Source of the DNA: Pseudomonas leptonychotis
GTDB lineage: Bacteria; Pseudomonadota; Gammaproteobacteria; Pseudomonadales; Pseudomonadaceae
DNA: 64,000 bases
Reading direction: 5' to 3'
NCBI RefSeq assembly: GCF_004920405.1
Contig: NZ_RFLV01000006.1
Coordinates: 62,001 to 126,000 of the forward strand
The notes beneath the pieces are model-generated. The model worked only from the letters and a program-made list of their open reading frames with translations. It was not told where the DNA came from and searched no databases. The translations under genes and the position numbers were made by a program. Shown here piece after piece: positions 26,150 to 34,177 of the stretch (the first letter of the stretch is position 1; every line of letters begins with the position of its first letter).

Positions 26150-27709
26150 ATGCCTGCCACCTCTCGCTTCCCTGCTGCCCCTTATGCCTTTGCCTGCCTG
26201 CTCGGCTTGCTGGCGCTTTTCGGTCTCTGGTATGGCATTGGCCGACCGGTCGAACTGGCGGATGCCGCCACGCCCACGCATAAGCTGCAGTGCGCGTCCT
26301 ACACGCCGTTCGATAAGGACCAATCGCCCTTCGATCAGCCGATAGAGCTGCGCCCCGAACGGATGGACGCTGATCTGGCAGTGCTTGCCGAGCGTTTCGA
26401 GTGTCTGCGCACTTATTCGGTGAGCGGCCTGGAAGAGTTGCCGAATATGGCGCGCAAGCATGGCCTAAAGCTGATCGTTGGGGCCTGGGTCAGCCGTAAC
26501 CCCACCGACACGGCAGCTGAGATTGCCGGCCTGATCAAAATCGCCAACGCACACCCCGACGTGATTCAGGCAGTAATTGTTGGCAACGAGGCGCTGCTGC
26601 GCAAAGAAGTCACCCCGCAACAACTGGTGAGGTTAATTGAGCAAGTCAAATCGCAGATCGCCCAGCCGGTGACCTACGCCGATGTCTGGGAGTTCTGGCT
26701 CAAGCACCCTGAAGTGGCCCCCGCGGTGGATTTCATTACCATCCACCTGCTGCCCTACTGGGAAGATAATCCCGCTGGGATAGAGACGGCCTTGCATGAG
26801 GTGGCCGAAGTGCGCCAAACCTTTGGCAAGGCTTACGCGCCCAAGGACATTATGATCGGCGAAACCGGCTGGCCCAGCGAAGGTCGCCAGCGCGAAACGG
26901 CAGTACCTAGCCGGGTCAACCAAGCAAAATTTATCCGCGGTTTCGTCGCCATGGCTGAACAGAATGGCTGGCGCTACAACCTGATTGAAGCCTTCGACCA
27001 ACCCTGGAAACGCATCAGCGAAGGTGCGGTGGGCGGTTACTGGGGGCTGTATGACGCAGACCGCCAGGACAAATCGATCCTCGCTGGCTCCGTATCCAAT
27101 CTGCCGCAGTGGCCGATCTGGCTAATCTTCAGCCTAATCCTTGCAGCGACCACCCTGCTGCTGGCCGGTCGTCCGCATTCGCCACGTGCCGCACTGCTAT
27201 TGCCGCTGCTGGCAACGTTGGGCGCCGCGTGCATCGGCCTGTTTGCAGAGTTGATGCTGGTTACCAGCCGCTACCTCGGCGAATGGCTCTGGGCCGGCGC
27301 ACTGATAGTGTTGAACCTGCTAGTGCTCAGCCATGCAGCGCTATGGCTCAGCAACCATAAAGGCTGGCGCGCCCGCGTATTCAACTGGCTGCATAGCCGT
27401 GGCGCTTTATGGCTGGCGCTAAGCGGTTTTGCCGGCGCGGTGATGATGCTCGCCCTGGTGGTGGACGCCCGCTACCGCAGCTTCCCCAGCGCGGCGCTGT
27501 TGCTGCCGGCACTGGTCTATCTGTGCAGTCCGGTGAGCGGTTACCGCCGTGAAATCGGCCTACTCGCCTTGTTGATCGGCGCGTGCATAGCACCACAGCT
27601 GTACCAGGAAACCTTAAGCAACTGGCAAGCCCTGGGTTGGGCGCTGACCTGCGTGCTACTGGTGGCAGCGTTGTGGCGCAGCCTGCGGGTTAAAACGCAA
27701 ACTGCCTGA
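26150..27709 (+). CDS. Membrane-bound GH17-family beta-glucan enzyme
   Basis: The 519-residue protein has an N-terminal anchor (about residues 12-30), a periplasmic GH17 domain (about 45-310) and about seven C-terminal membrane helices (320-510). The two catalytic glutamates of the family are visible: E147 in VGNEAL and E238 in GETGWPS. Pseudomonas GH17 domains of this kind act as beta-1,3-glucan transferases that remodel cyclic or branched glucans, sometimes fused to NdvB-like synthases; here no GT2 synthase domain is present. Its stop codon abuts the stop of the convergent small gene. Confidence 0.85.
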   Translation: MPATSRFPAAPYAFACLLGLLALFGLWYGIGRPVELADAATPTHKLQCASYTPFDKDQSPFDQPIELRPERMDADLAVLAERFECLRTYSVSGLEELPNMARKHGLKLIVGAWVSRNPTDTAAEIAGLIKIANAHPDVIQAVIVGNEALLRKEVTPQQLVRLIEQVKSQIAQPVTYADVWEFWLKHPEVAPAVDFITIHLLPYWEDNPAGIETALHEVAEVRQTFGKAYAPKDIMIGETGWPSEGRQRETAVPSRVNQAKFIRGFVAMAEQNGWRYNLIEAFDQPWKRISEGAVGGYWGLYDADRQDKSILAGSVSNLPQWPIWLIFSLILAATTLLLAGRPHSPRAALLLPLLATLGAACIGLFAELMLVTSRYLGEWLWAGALIVLNLLVLSHAALWLSNHKGWRARVFNWLHSRGALWLALSGFAGAVMMLALVVDARYRSFPSAALLLPALVYLCSPVSGYRREIGLLALLIGACIAPQLYQETLSNWQALGWALTCVLLVAALWRSLRVKTQTA

Positions 27710-28078
27710 TCAGGCAGTCTGCGGCGCACGCACCCAGCGCAACAGCGCCAGCACCACGGCAAATACCGCGAGGCTGGCGCTGTACAGCACCAGCGCCGGC
27801 AAGCCGAGCAGCAATGCTGGCACCGCCAGACGCTTACCCCGGGCCCCTGGCAGCACAAATGCCAACACCGCGCACAGCAGTGAAGCCCAGGCCAATATTC
27901 GGAAGTGGATCAACCAGCCCAGGCTCGCACGCACCTGGCAAGCCAACTGCTCAGGTGCGTCGACGCACAGGCCGACCCACTGCGAACCTTCCATCAGCTG
28001 GTAACGCAGCACAACGCTCAGTGCCAGACACAGGGCTGCTGCAATCAGCAGAGCCGTTAGAGGCAGATAACGGGACAT
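27710..28078 (-). CDS. Small hydrophobic protein of unknown function
   Basis: The 122-residue protein has three or four hydrophobic spans (about residues 5-25, 57-78, 84-115) and two cysteines in an extracytoplasmic loop (GLCVDAPEQLACQV) that could form a disulfide. I do not recognise a family. The start is the ATG at 28078; a TTG two codons earlier is possible. Its stop abuts the GH17 gene end to end. Confidence 0.65.
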   Translation of the reverse strand: MSRYLPLTALLIAAALCLALSVVLRYQLMEGSQWVGLCVDAPEQLACQVRASLGWLIHFRILAWASLLCAVLAFVLPGARGKRLAVPALLLGLPALVLYSASLAVFAVVLALLRWVRAPQTA

Positions 28079-28184
28079 AGGCAACTCAGGCAGTTAAAAA
28101 GGCTGCGTAGAATAAGCTGCCACGTTCCGGATAACACCCCCCGCGAGATCGCCTAACCATCGCCCCTGCGGCTAGAATCCAAGC

Positions 28185-28763
28185 ATGCTCATACGTCGCC
28201 TAACACTGATCGCCGCAAGCCTGCTTGGCCTCTGGATGCTCTGGGTCATCGTGCTGCCTACGCCCAGCAGCCTGCCGCCCAGCATGCCCCTTGCCAGCGG
28301 CAGCGGCAGCTGGCGCGTGGCCGAGCACACCGTGAGTACGCTGCAAAGCTTCCAGCTGGAAGCCCGCATCCTGGGCCGTGAAGATTACTACTTCGACCGC
28401 GGCGCCAAACTCTCGCCGACCGATCTGGCGCTCGGCTGGGGACCAATGGCCGACCCCGACGTGCTACGCCATATCAGCATCAGCCAACGCAACCGCTGGT
28501 ACTTCTGGCGCGCAGAACAACTGCCAATCGAACGCCGGCAGATCGAGATTCACAGCGCCAATATGCACCTGATCCCCGCCAACCCTGATGTAGCCAACAC
28601 CCTGGCCGGGCTCGAAGAAGGCCAGCAGATTCGCCTAAGCGGACAATTGGTCCGGGTCGAAGGCGACGATGGCTATAACTGGGTCAGCTCACTGAGCCGC
28701 GAGGACACTGGCGACGGTGCCTGTGAGCTGATCTGGGTCGAGCAACTGACTGTAGTGCATTAA
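28185..28763 (+). CDS. Membrane-anchored protein of unknown function
   Basis: The 192-residue protein has one N-terminal hydrophobic segment (about residues 6-26), then a mostly beta-rich domain facing the periplasm. Recurrent features are YYFDRGAKLSPTDLALGWGPMADP and a C-terminal HSANMHLIPAN...IRLSGQLV segment. The same pattern occurs in uncharacterised proteobacterial proteins, but no function is known to me. It stands alone between the divergent small gene and the hydrolase-mlaA pair. Confidence 0.7.
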   Translation: MLIRRLTLIAASLLGLWMLWVIVLPTPSSLPPSMPLASGSGSWRVAEHTVSTLQSFQLEARILGREDYYFDRGAKLSPTDLALGWGPMADPDVLRHISISQRNRWYFWRAEQLPIERRQIEIHSANMHLIPANPDVANTLAGLEEGQQIRLSGQLVRVEGDDGYNWVSSLSREDTGDGACELIWVEQLTVVH

Positions 28764-28899
28764 CACGCCTGACTTTAAAATGACGCTAACGTCTGAGAAA
28801 TTACCCATCTATAACTAAACAGCACTTAATAGGTATTAATGTGGTCCAATCGTCCCGCATTGCCCTGTAGCACCAGCCCTGCTCACAAGAGATTTCGCC

Positions 28900-30198
28900 A
28901 TGTCGCATGTTCCTCGTATGCTTGCCCTGCTAAGTAGCCTGGTTCTGATCGCCCCCGTCAGCGCGGCCGATATTGACGCCAGCAGCTATGGCTTCCCGAT
29001 CACTAACGCTTTCGAAGCCACCCTGGCCACCGCGCCACCAGAGCTGCGTCCTGAGTTACCGGCTGATGCCGACATTAACCAGAGCGACTATCAAATCAAG
29101 CTGCGCCCGGAGCGCGAGTTCGAACTGCCAGAAAACTTCTGGCCAGTCACCAAGATGCGTTACCGCATGGCCGAGCAATCGGGTGAAGCACCGCTGATCT
29201 TTATCATCGCGGGCACCGGTGCGCATTATTCCAGCAGTACCCCCGAATACCTGAAAAAGCTGTTTTACGGCGCCGGTTATCACGTGGTGCAACTGTCGTC
29301 GCCCACCAGCTATGACTTTATGACTTCGGCCTCGCGCTTTGCTACACCGGGGATTACCCGTGACGACGCCGACGACTTGTACCGCGCCATGCAGGCCGTG
29401 CGGGCGCAACACCCGCGCCTGAAAGTCAGCGAATACCACCTCACCGGTTACAGCCTGGGCGCACTGCAAGCGGCCTTTGTCAGCGAGCTGGATGAAACCC
29501 GACGCAGCTTCAACTTCAAGCGCGTACTGCTGCTCAATCCGCCGGTCAACCTTTACACCTCAGTGACCAACCTCGACCGCATGGTGCAAACCCAAGTCGA
29601 AGGCATCACTAACCACACCACCTTCTATGAGTTGGTGCTGGGTAAGCTAACCCGCTACTTCCAGAACAAAGGCTATATCGATATCAACGACGCCTTGCTC
29701 TATGACTTTCAAAACTCCAAGGAACAACTCAGCGACGAGCAGATGGCCATGCTGATTGGCGCAGCCTTTCGCTTTTCCTCAGCCGACATTGCCTTTACTT
29801 CTGACCTGATCAACCGCCGCGGTCTAATTACCCCCGTCGACTATCCGATCACCGAAGGCACTAGCCTTACCCCTCTCTTCAAGCGCGCACTGCAATGCGA
29901 CTTCGACTGCTACCTGACCGAACAACTGATCCCCATGTGGCGCGCACGCACTGACGGCGGCAGCGTGGCGCAGCTAATCGACCAAGTCAGCCTGTATGCG
30001 CTGGCCGATTATCTGAAAAGCAGCAGCAAGATCGCCGTCATGCATAACGCCGACGACGTCATCCTCGGCCCTGGCGATTTAGGCTTTCTGCGTCGCACGA
30101 TGGGTGACCGTTTGACCGTTTACCCGCTGGGCGGCCATTGCGGCAACCTTAACTACCGCGTCAATAGCGACGCCATGCTGGAGTTCTTCCGTGGCTAA
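28900..30198 (+). CDS. Secreted alpha/beta-hydrolase-like protein upstream of mlaA
   Basis: The 432-residue protein has a signal peptide (1-22, cut after VSA) and a hydrolase fold with nucleophile elbow LTGYSLGALQ, acid in HNADDVILGP and histidine in YPLGGHCGNLNYR. It should act in the periplasm, perhaps on an ester or lipid. Relatives in Pseudomonas are sometimes labelled as protein kinases, which the sequence does not support. The last 8 bases overlap the mlaA start, so the two are co-translated, which ties it to outer-membrane lipid handling (inference). Confidence 0.8.
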   Translation: MSHVPRMLALLSSLVLIAPVSAADIDASSYGFPITNAFEATLATAPPELRPELPADADINQSDYQIKLRPEREFELPENFWPVTKMRYRMAEQSGEAPLIFIIAGTGAHYSSSTPEYLKKLFYGAGYHVVQLSSPTSYDFMTSASRFATPGITRDDADDLYRAMQAVRAQHPRLKVSEYHLTGYSLGALQAAFVSELDETRRSFNFKRVLLLNPPVNLYTSVTNLDRMVQTQVEGITNHTTFYELVLGKLTRYFQNKGYIDINDALLYDFQNSKEQLSDEQMAMLIGAAFRFSSADIAFTSDLINRRGLITPVDYPITEGTSLTPLFKRALQCDFDCYLTEQLIPMWRARTDGGSVAQLIDQVSLYALADYLKSSSKIAVMHNADDVILGPGDLGFLRRTMGDRLTVYPLGGHCGNLNYRVNSDAMLEFFRG

Positions 30199-30967
30199 GC
30201 CCATTTCCCTTGCCGTGTTTTTAACCCTGTTGCTGGGCAGCGGTCTGGCGCATGCAGAGCACACTGTTGATGACGATGGTTTTAAACGACCAATGGCGCA
30301 TTTGCAGTTCAACCCAGGGCTGGATCAGCGTGAATTCGAACGCTCAACCCTCGATGCGCTAAACGTCTATGACCCATTAGAGTCGTGGAACCGCCGCGTG
30401 TACCACTTCAACTACCGCTTCGATGAGTGGGTGTTTCTGCCGATTGTCGATGGCTACCGCTATATCACCCCCAATCTGGTGGAAAAGGGTGTCAGCAACT
30501 TCTTCAGCAACTTGGGCGACGTACCCAACCTGCTCAACAATGCGCTGCAGCTCAAAGGCAAGCGGGCCATGCACACCACTGCACGCCTGCTGGTCAACAC
30601 CACCCTCGGCGTGGCTGGCCTTTGGGACCCTGCCACGCGCATGGGCCTGCTTAAGCAGAAAGAAGACTTCGGCCAGACCCTGGGCCACTACGGCGCGCCT
30701 GCTGGGCCTTACTTGATGCTGCCCATCCTGGGTCCATCTAACCTGCGCGACACCGGCGGCTTGGTGGTGGATTTCACGGCAAAAAGCCAGGTCAACTGGC
30801 TGAATGTCGCCGAAGCCAGCACAAGTCACCCGGAAATCACCCTGCTGGAAGTAGTGGACCAACGCTCCACCGTGAACTTCCGTTATGGCCAGCTCAACTC
30901 GCCGTTCGAGTACGAGAAGATTCGCTTCTTCTACCACGAAGCACGCAAGCTGCAGATCGCCGAATAA
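30191..30967 (+). CDS. mlaA: MlaA-type outer-membrane phospholipid removal protein (VacJ)
   Basis: The 258-residue protein belongs to the MlaA/VacJ family, which removes misplaced phospholipids from the outer leaflet of the outer membrane and hands them to MlaC. Typical blocks are YDPLESWNRRVYHFNYRFDE, GVSNFFSNLGDVPNLLNNALQ, and LGHYGAPAGPYLMLPILGPS followed by LRDTGG. The signal peptide ends AHAE without a lipobox cysteine, unlike E. coli MlaA, so it is not acylated. The start is a GTG overlapping the hydrolase gene. The mlaFEDCB genes are not in the window. Confidence 0.92.
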   Translation: MAKPISLAVFLTLLLGSGLAHAEHTVDDDGFKRPMAHLQFNPGLDQREFERSTLDALNVYDPLESWNRRVYHFNYRFDEWVFLPIVDGYRYITPNLVEKGVSNFFSNLGDVPNLLNNALQLKGKRAMHTTARLLVNTTLGVAGLWDPATRMGLLKQKEDFGQTLGHYGAPAGPYLMLPILGPSNLRDTGGLVVDFTAKSQVNWLNVAEASTSHPEITLLEVVDQRSTVNFRYGQLNSPFEYEKIRFFYHEARKLQIAE

Positions 30968-30984
30968 ACCGGCGCGCTTGACCC

Positions 30985-31021
30985 AAGGGCCGCCCTCAGG
31001 TTTTAACCTGTCGCGGCCCTT
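30985..31021 (+). terminator. Rho-independent terminator after mlaA
   Basis: AAGGGCCGC and GCGGCCCTT enclose an inner stem CAGGTT/AACCTG with a TT loop; GTCAATTTT follows. It starts 17 bp after the mlaA stop and separates it from the MerR gene. Confidence 0.8.
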
Positions 31022-31041
31022 GTCAATTTTGGAGGTTAAAT

Positions 31042-31485
31042 ATGCGCGTCGCCCAACTGGCTAAAGCGGCTGCCGTCAGCGCAGAAACCGTGCGCCACTA
31101 CACCGATCTTGGCCTGCTCAGGCCCACGCGCGATCCGCATAACGGCTACCAACAGTATTCGAATGCAGACCTGCAACGCCTGCGCTTTATCGCCCGCGCC
31201 CGCCGCTTGGGTTTTAGCCTAAAAGACACGCAACAGATACTCGCCAGCGCCGATAACGGTCACGCCCCCTGCTCTGAGGTACGCGACCTGCTAAGCGAAC
31301 GCCTGGCGGCCTTACAGACGCATATCGAGGAATGTCAGCGCCTGGCGCTGGTGATGCAGAACGCCTTCGAGGACTGGGCCGACAAAGGCGAGTGTGCGCC
31401 CGATGGACAGGCCATCTGCCGCTTGATCGAAGATTTCGAACCGGATATCGAGCGCCGCCCGGCGACGCCCTGCCCTGCACACTAA
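31042..31485 (+). CDS. MerR-family regulator of the heavy-metal (CadR/ZntR/PbrR) branch
   Basis: The 147-residue protein has an N-terminal MerR winged helix (residues 1-70: VAQLAKAAAVSAETVRHYTDLGLLRPTR), a dimerisation helix (about 80-110) and cysteines C77, C98, C118, C126 and C144. The spacing of C77, C118 and C126 resembles the metal-binding set of Cd/Zn/Pb sensors. Such proteins twist an overlong promoter spacer to switch on a metal pump. No P-type ATPase or efflux gene is adjacent, so the target is elsewhere. GGAGG lies 7 bases before the ATG. Confidence 0.85.
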   Translation: MRVAQLAKAAAVSAETVRHYTDLGLLRPTRDPHNGYQQYSNADLQRLRFIARARRLGFSLKDTQQILASADNGHAPCSEVRDLLSERLAALQTHIEECQRLALVMQNAFEDWADKGECAPDGQAICRLIEDFEPDIERRPATPCPAH

Positions 31486-31492
31486 AAACTGC

Positions 31493-31819
31493 TTACTGCG
31501 CGTAGCGGCGATATAAGCCGGGCGGCACACCGCTGCTGTCGGTCGCAAGCCAGGGGCCCTGTGGGTTACTGGCCCAGCTCCAGCCGGAGTTCCAGCGGTA
31601 ATAGGTGCGCTCACGGTAGTACAGGTGAGGTGTCCTACTCACCACATACACACCTAATCCTGCGTTCCACTGGCTCTCCACCCCGGGTGGCGGGGCAAAG
31701 CGCGGGTGGTTGCTGCTGCCGCTCGGCGGCTTTACCGGCGCAGTACTAAGCGGAACCTGCACACAAGCGCCAAGCCCGAGCAGGCCAACCAGCACGGCGC
31801 CACGCAGTAAAGCATTCAT
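31493..31819 (-). CDS. Small predicted lipoprotein
   Basis: The 108-residue protein has a signal sequence with lipobox LGAC (cysteine at about residue 19), then a Pro/Ser-rich linker and a Tyr/Trp-rich domain containing [20 protein letters not shown]. The length and aromatic-rich pattern resemble uncharacterised pseudomonad lipoproteins. Its start overlaps the ccmI stop as ATGA, so it is the last gene of the ccm operon, though a role in cytochrome c maturation is only inferred from position. Confidence 0.75.
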   Translation of the reverse strand: MNALLRGAVLVGLLGLGACVQVPLSTAPVKPPSGSSNHPRFAPPPGVESQWNAGLGVYVVSRTPHLYYRERTYYRWNSGWSWASNPQGPWLATDSSGVPPGLYRRYAQ

Positions 31820-33018
31820 GGTGTTTTACCGTCAGCGCTGTCAATCAGCAGTTGCTGCAGCTCGGTGGTCTTGCTGGCAACCGGCTGACTACTGCCGATC
31901 CATTCACCGGCGGTGGCATTGCCGCTGCGCGAAATGCGGGCGACCAGCTGTACCTGCTCGAAGCCAGATATTTTCAGTTGCGGCATCATCGCATCGCTGT
32001 CGGACAGGCTGACTTCAGCCGGTAGGTCAGCCACGGTTAAGCGCTTAACCGCCAACGGCATCGGCGGCCCGGAAACCGCGCGGGCAAAGATGAATACCGC
32101 ATCGCTCGGCTGCACCTTGGCCTGCAGCTCGGCAGCCAGCGCGACCCGTACGGTCAAACCCTGGCTAGCCGCAGGTGTAACATCAGCCGCGGGCTCACCA
32201 AGCTGCTCGCGGGCGCGGTCAATACCGCCCTGTATCGCCTGACGTGAAGGGTCTTCAACCGGCAGAACCGCCACCAACTGCTGCCAGTGACCAATAGCCT
32301 GCTGGAACTGCCCTGCTTCATAGGCGGCAATACCGAGCAGGCCGAGGCTGGTGACTTCTGCCGGATCGCCTTTCAGCGCCTCATCGGTCAGCGCCTGCAA
32401 CTGCGGCGTCCACTGCTTGCTCCCGGCAAAATACAGCGCCTGGGCCCACTGCCCGAGCAGCTCCGGCTCGCGCCCGGCCACGCCGATAGCGCGCTCGAAC
32501 GCCACCGAAGCATCGCCAGCACGTTCCTGAGCCATATAGGTACGACCAAGGAAGTACCAGCTCTCGGCGGATGTGGGATCGTTCTTCACCGCAGCCTCTA
32601 GGCGTGCGGTCATTTCCTCGATGGTTTTCGGCTGATCGGCAAAAGTACGGGCACGTTCGACGTCATCGATTGCGCCCCAGTGCTGATACAGGCCAAAGCC
32701 CAGTAGCGGCATCAGCAGCGCGGCAATCAGCGGAATTTTGCTGCCCAGCGTGCGCTGGATCGGCCGCACCTGGGCACCCTCGGTATCGGCGAGCAGCTCG
32801 CGGGCTGCCTCATCACGACCATTGGCCAATTGCTCGGCATTCAGCGCACCCGCGTCGTGCTGGCCTTGTAGATCCAGCAAACGCTCCTGGTACAGGGTCA
32901 CGTTGAGGGCGGTACGGTCTTCTTCAGCCTGTACCTTGCGCGCACGCAGCACCGGGATCAGCAGAAACGCCAGGGCCGTCAGCAACAGCAAGCCGGCGCA
33001 TAACCAGAATTCAATCAT
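31816..33018 (-). CDS. ccmI: Cytochrome c maturation protein CcmI (CycH)
   Basis: The 400-residue protein guides apocytochrome c to the haem ligation complex. Two membrane spans lie near the N-terminus (about residues 3-22 and 95-113), with a leucine-rich cytoplasmic loop between them. A periplasmic TPR region follows (about 140-260: [25 protein letters not shown]). The rest is a beta-rich C-terminal domain ([26 protein letters not shown] region). Its ATG overlaps the ccmH stop by one base. Confidence 0.9.
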   Translation of the reverse strand: MIEFWLCAGLLLLTALAFLLIPVLRARKVQAEEDRTALNVTLYQERLLDLQGQHDAGALNAEQLANGRDEAARELLADTEGAQVRPIQRTLGSKIPLIAALLMPLLGFGLYQHWGAIDDVERARTFADQPKTIEEMTARLEAAVKNDPTSAESWYFLGRTYMAQERAGDASVAFERAIGVAGREPELLGQWAQALYFAGSKQWTPQLQALTDEALKGDPAEVTSLGLLGIAAYEAGQFQQAIGHWQQLVAVLPVEDPSRQAIQGGIDRAREQLGEPAADVTPAASQGLTVRVALAAELQAKVQPSDAVFIFARAVSGPPMPLAVKRLTVADLPAEVSLSDSDAMMPQLKISGFEQVQLVARISRSGNATAGEWIGSSQPVASKTTELQQLLIDSADGKTP

Positions 33019-33644
33019 CAGTCTTTCTTATCCACAGGCGGTTGATTAAGCAGAGCAGCCAGACGCTGCTGTTCATCCGCCGACAGGCCGTTGGCTGCAG
33101 TGCCCGACTTGCCACGACGGCGCAACAGGATGACCCCGAGCAGGACGAAGCCACCGGCCAGTAAACCGGCAGGGCCGTACCACAGAAGTAAGGTGCGCGC
33201 GGTTACCGGCGGTTTGTAGAGGACGAAATCACCATAACGGCTGACCAGAAAATCGATGATCTGCTCGTTACTCTGGCCCTCCTCCAGCATGCGGAAAATC
33301 TGCGCACGCAGGTCCATGGCAATCGGTGCATCGGAGTCGGCGATATTCTGATTCTGGCACTTGGGGCAACGCAGCTCTTGCACCAGATTGCGATAGCGCT
33401 GACGCTCGGCCTCAGTGGCAAACTCGTAGGTGTCGATAGCCGCTTGGGCAGTGCCCAACAACGCTAGGCCCAATACAACGGCAACCAGCAAGCGCTTGAA
33501 CAAGCCGCTTGAGAGCTTAGCGAGCGAAGGGTAGGCAAGGCGAAAGCAGGCGAGGAAGCGGAGTTTACGGGTTGTAAATGAGCATTCCGAGCCTGCTTTC
33601 AACGCAGCATGGCCGAGCGCAGTAGCTCTCATGCGACTTGTCAT
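33018..33644 (-). CDS. ccmH: Cytochrome c maturation protein CcmH (CcmL type) with repeat-encoded N-terminal extension
   Basis: The core is a 160-residue CcmH with the redox motif [19 protein letters not shown], an [17 protein letters not shown] start after its signal sequence, and a C-terminal membrane helix. It reduces the haem-binding cysteines of apocytochrome c. The full frame, starting with an ATG that overlaps the ccmG stop, adds about 47 residues ahead of the signal sequence [21 protein letters not shown]. About 40 of these codons come from repeat copy C. A TTG at 33503 could give a normal-length protein, but without a clear ribosome binding site. Confidence 0.85.
   Translation of the reverse strand: MTSRMRATALGHAALKAGSECSFTTRKLRFLACFRLAYPSLAKLSSGLFKRLLVAVVLGLALLGTAQAAIDTYEFATEAERQRYRNLVQELRCPKCQNQNIADSDAPIAMDLRAQIFRMLEEGQSNEQIIDFLVSRYGDFVLYKPPVTARTLLLWYGPAGLLAGGFVLLGVILLRRRGKSGTAANGLSADEQQRLAALLNQPPVDKKD
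33511..33630 (-). repeat. MITE-like element, copy C, inside the 5' end of ccmH (120 bp)
   Basis: On the minus strand it runs from GAGAGCT (33630-33624) to AGCTCTC (33517-33511), a short terminal inverted repeat. The body ctcggccatgctgcgttgaa, aatgctcatttacaacc and actccgcttcctcgcctgc matches the centre of copies A and D. Its 120 bp keep the ccmH frame open. The outer TIRs of copy A are absent, so this is a shorter family member. Confidence 0.7.
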
Positions 33645-34177
33645 GGCTGCACCTCATCGACCAGCTCCTGATACAGCGGCGCCAGCTGTTCACGCCAGAC
33701 GCGCTCATCAATCACCCCAACAAACTTGTGGCGGATGATGCCAGCCTTATCGATCAGGAAAGTCTCTGGCGCGCCATACACGCCTAAATCCAAACCCAGG
33801 GTGCCGCGCGCATCGTTGATATTCAGCTGATAGGGGTCATGGAACTCCAGCAACCACTTCTGCGCGTCGGCGTTGTCATCTTTGTAGTTGACCCCGTAGA
33901 TGGTCACGCCCAGCTTGGCCAGCTTGTTCAGCACCGGATGCTCAACGCGACACGCCACACACCAGGTGGCCCACACATTGACCAGCGCCGGCTTGCCCTT
34001 GAGGTCGGCCTCGCTCAGCACGCTGCCATCCTGCACCGCCGGCAGACTGAAGGACGGGAATGGCTTACCGATAAGCGCCGAGGGTAATTCGGACGGGTCA
34101 AGCCACAACCCACGGTAGAGAAACACCGCCACACCCAGAAAGAGCACCAACGGCAGCAGCAGTAACAGGCGCTTCAT
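33641..34177 (-). CDS. ccmG: Thiol:disulfide interchange protein CcmG (DsbE)
   Basis: The 178-residue thioredoxin-fold protein is held in the membrane by an N-terminal helix (about residues 4-22). The active site is WATWCVACRVEHP, and the GVNYKDDNADA and cis-proline region GAPETFLID are typical of DsbE. It keeps the CXXCH motif of apocytochrome c reduced for haem attachment. It overlaps ccmF by 4 bases upstream and ccmH downstream. Confidence 0.95.
   Translation of the reverse strand: MKRLLLLLPLVLFLGVAVFLYRGLWLDPSELPSALIGKPFPSFSLPAVQDGSVLSEADLKGKPALVNVWATWCVACRVEHPVLNKLAKLGVTIYGVNYKDDNADAQKWLLEFHDPYQLNINDARGTLGLDLGVYGAPETFLIDKAGIIRHKFVGVIDERVWREQLAPLYQELVDEVQP

Noticed and set aside
28826..28839. 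TTAATAGGTATTAA palindrome before the hydrolase-mlaA pair as an operator
   Set aside because: Only six bases per arm and AT-rich; too weak to call without conservation data.
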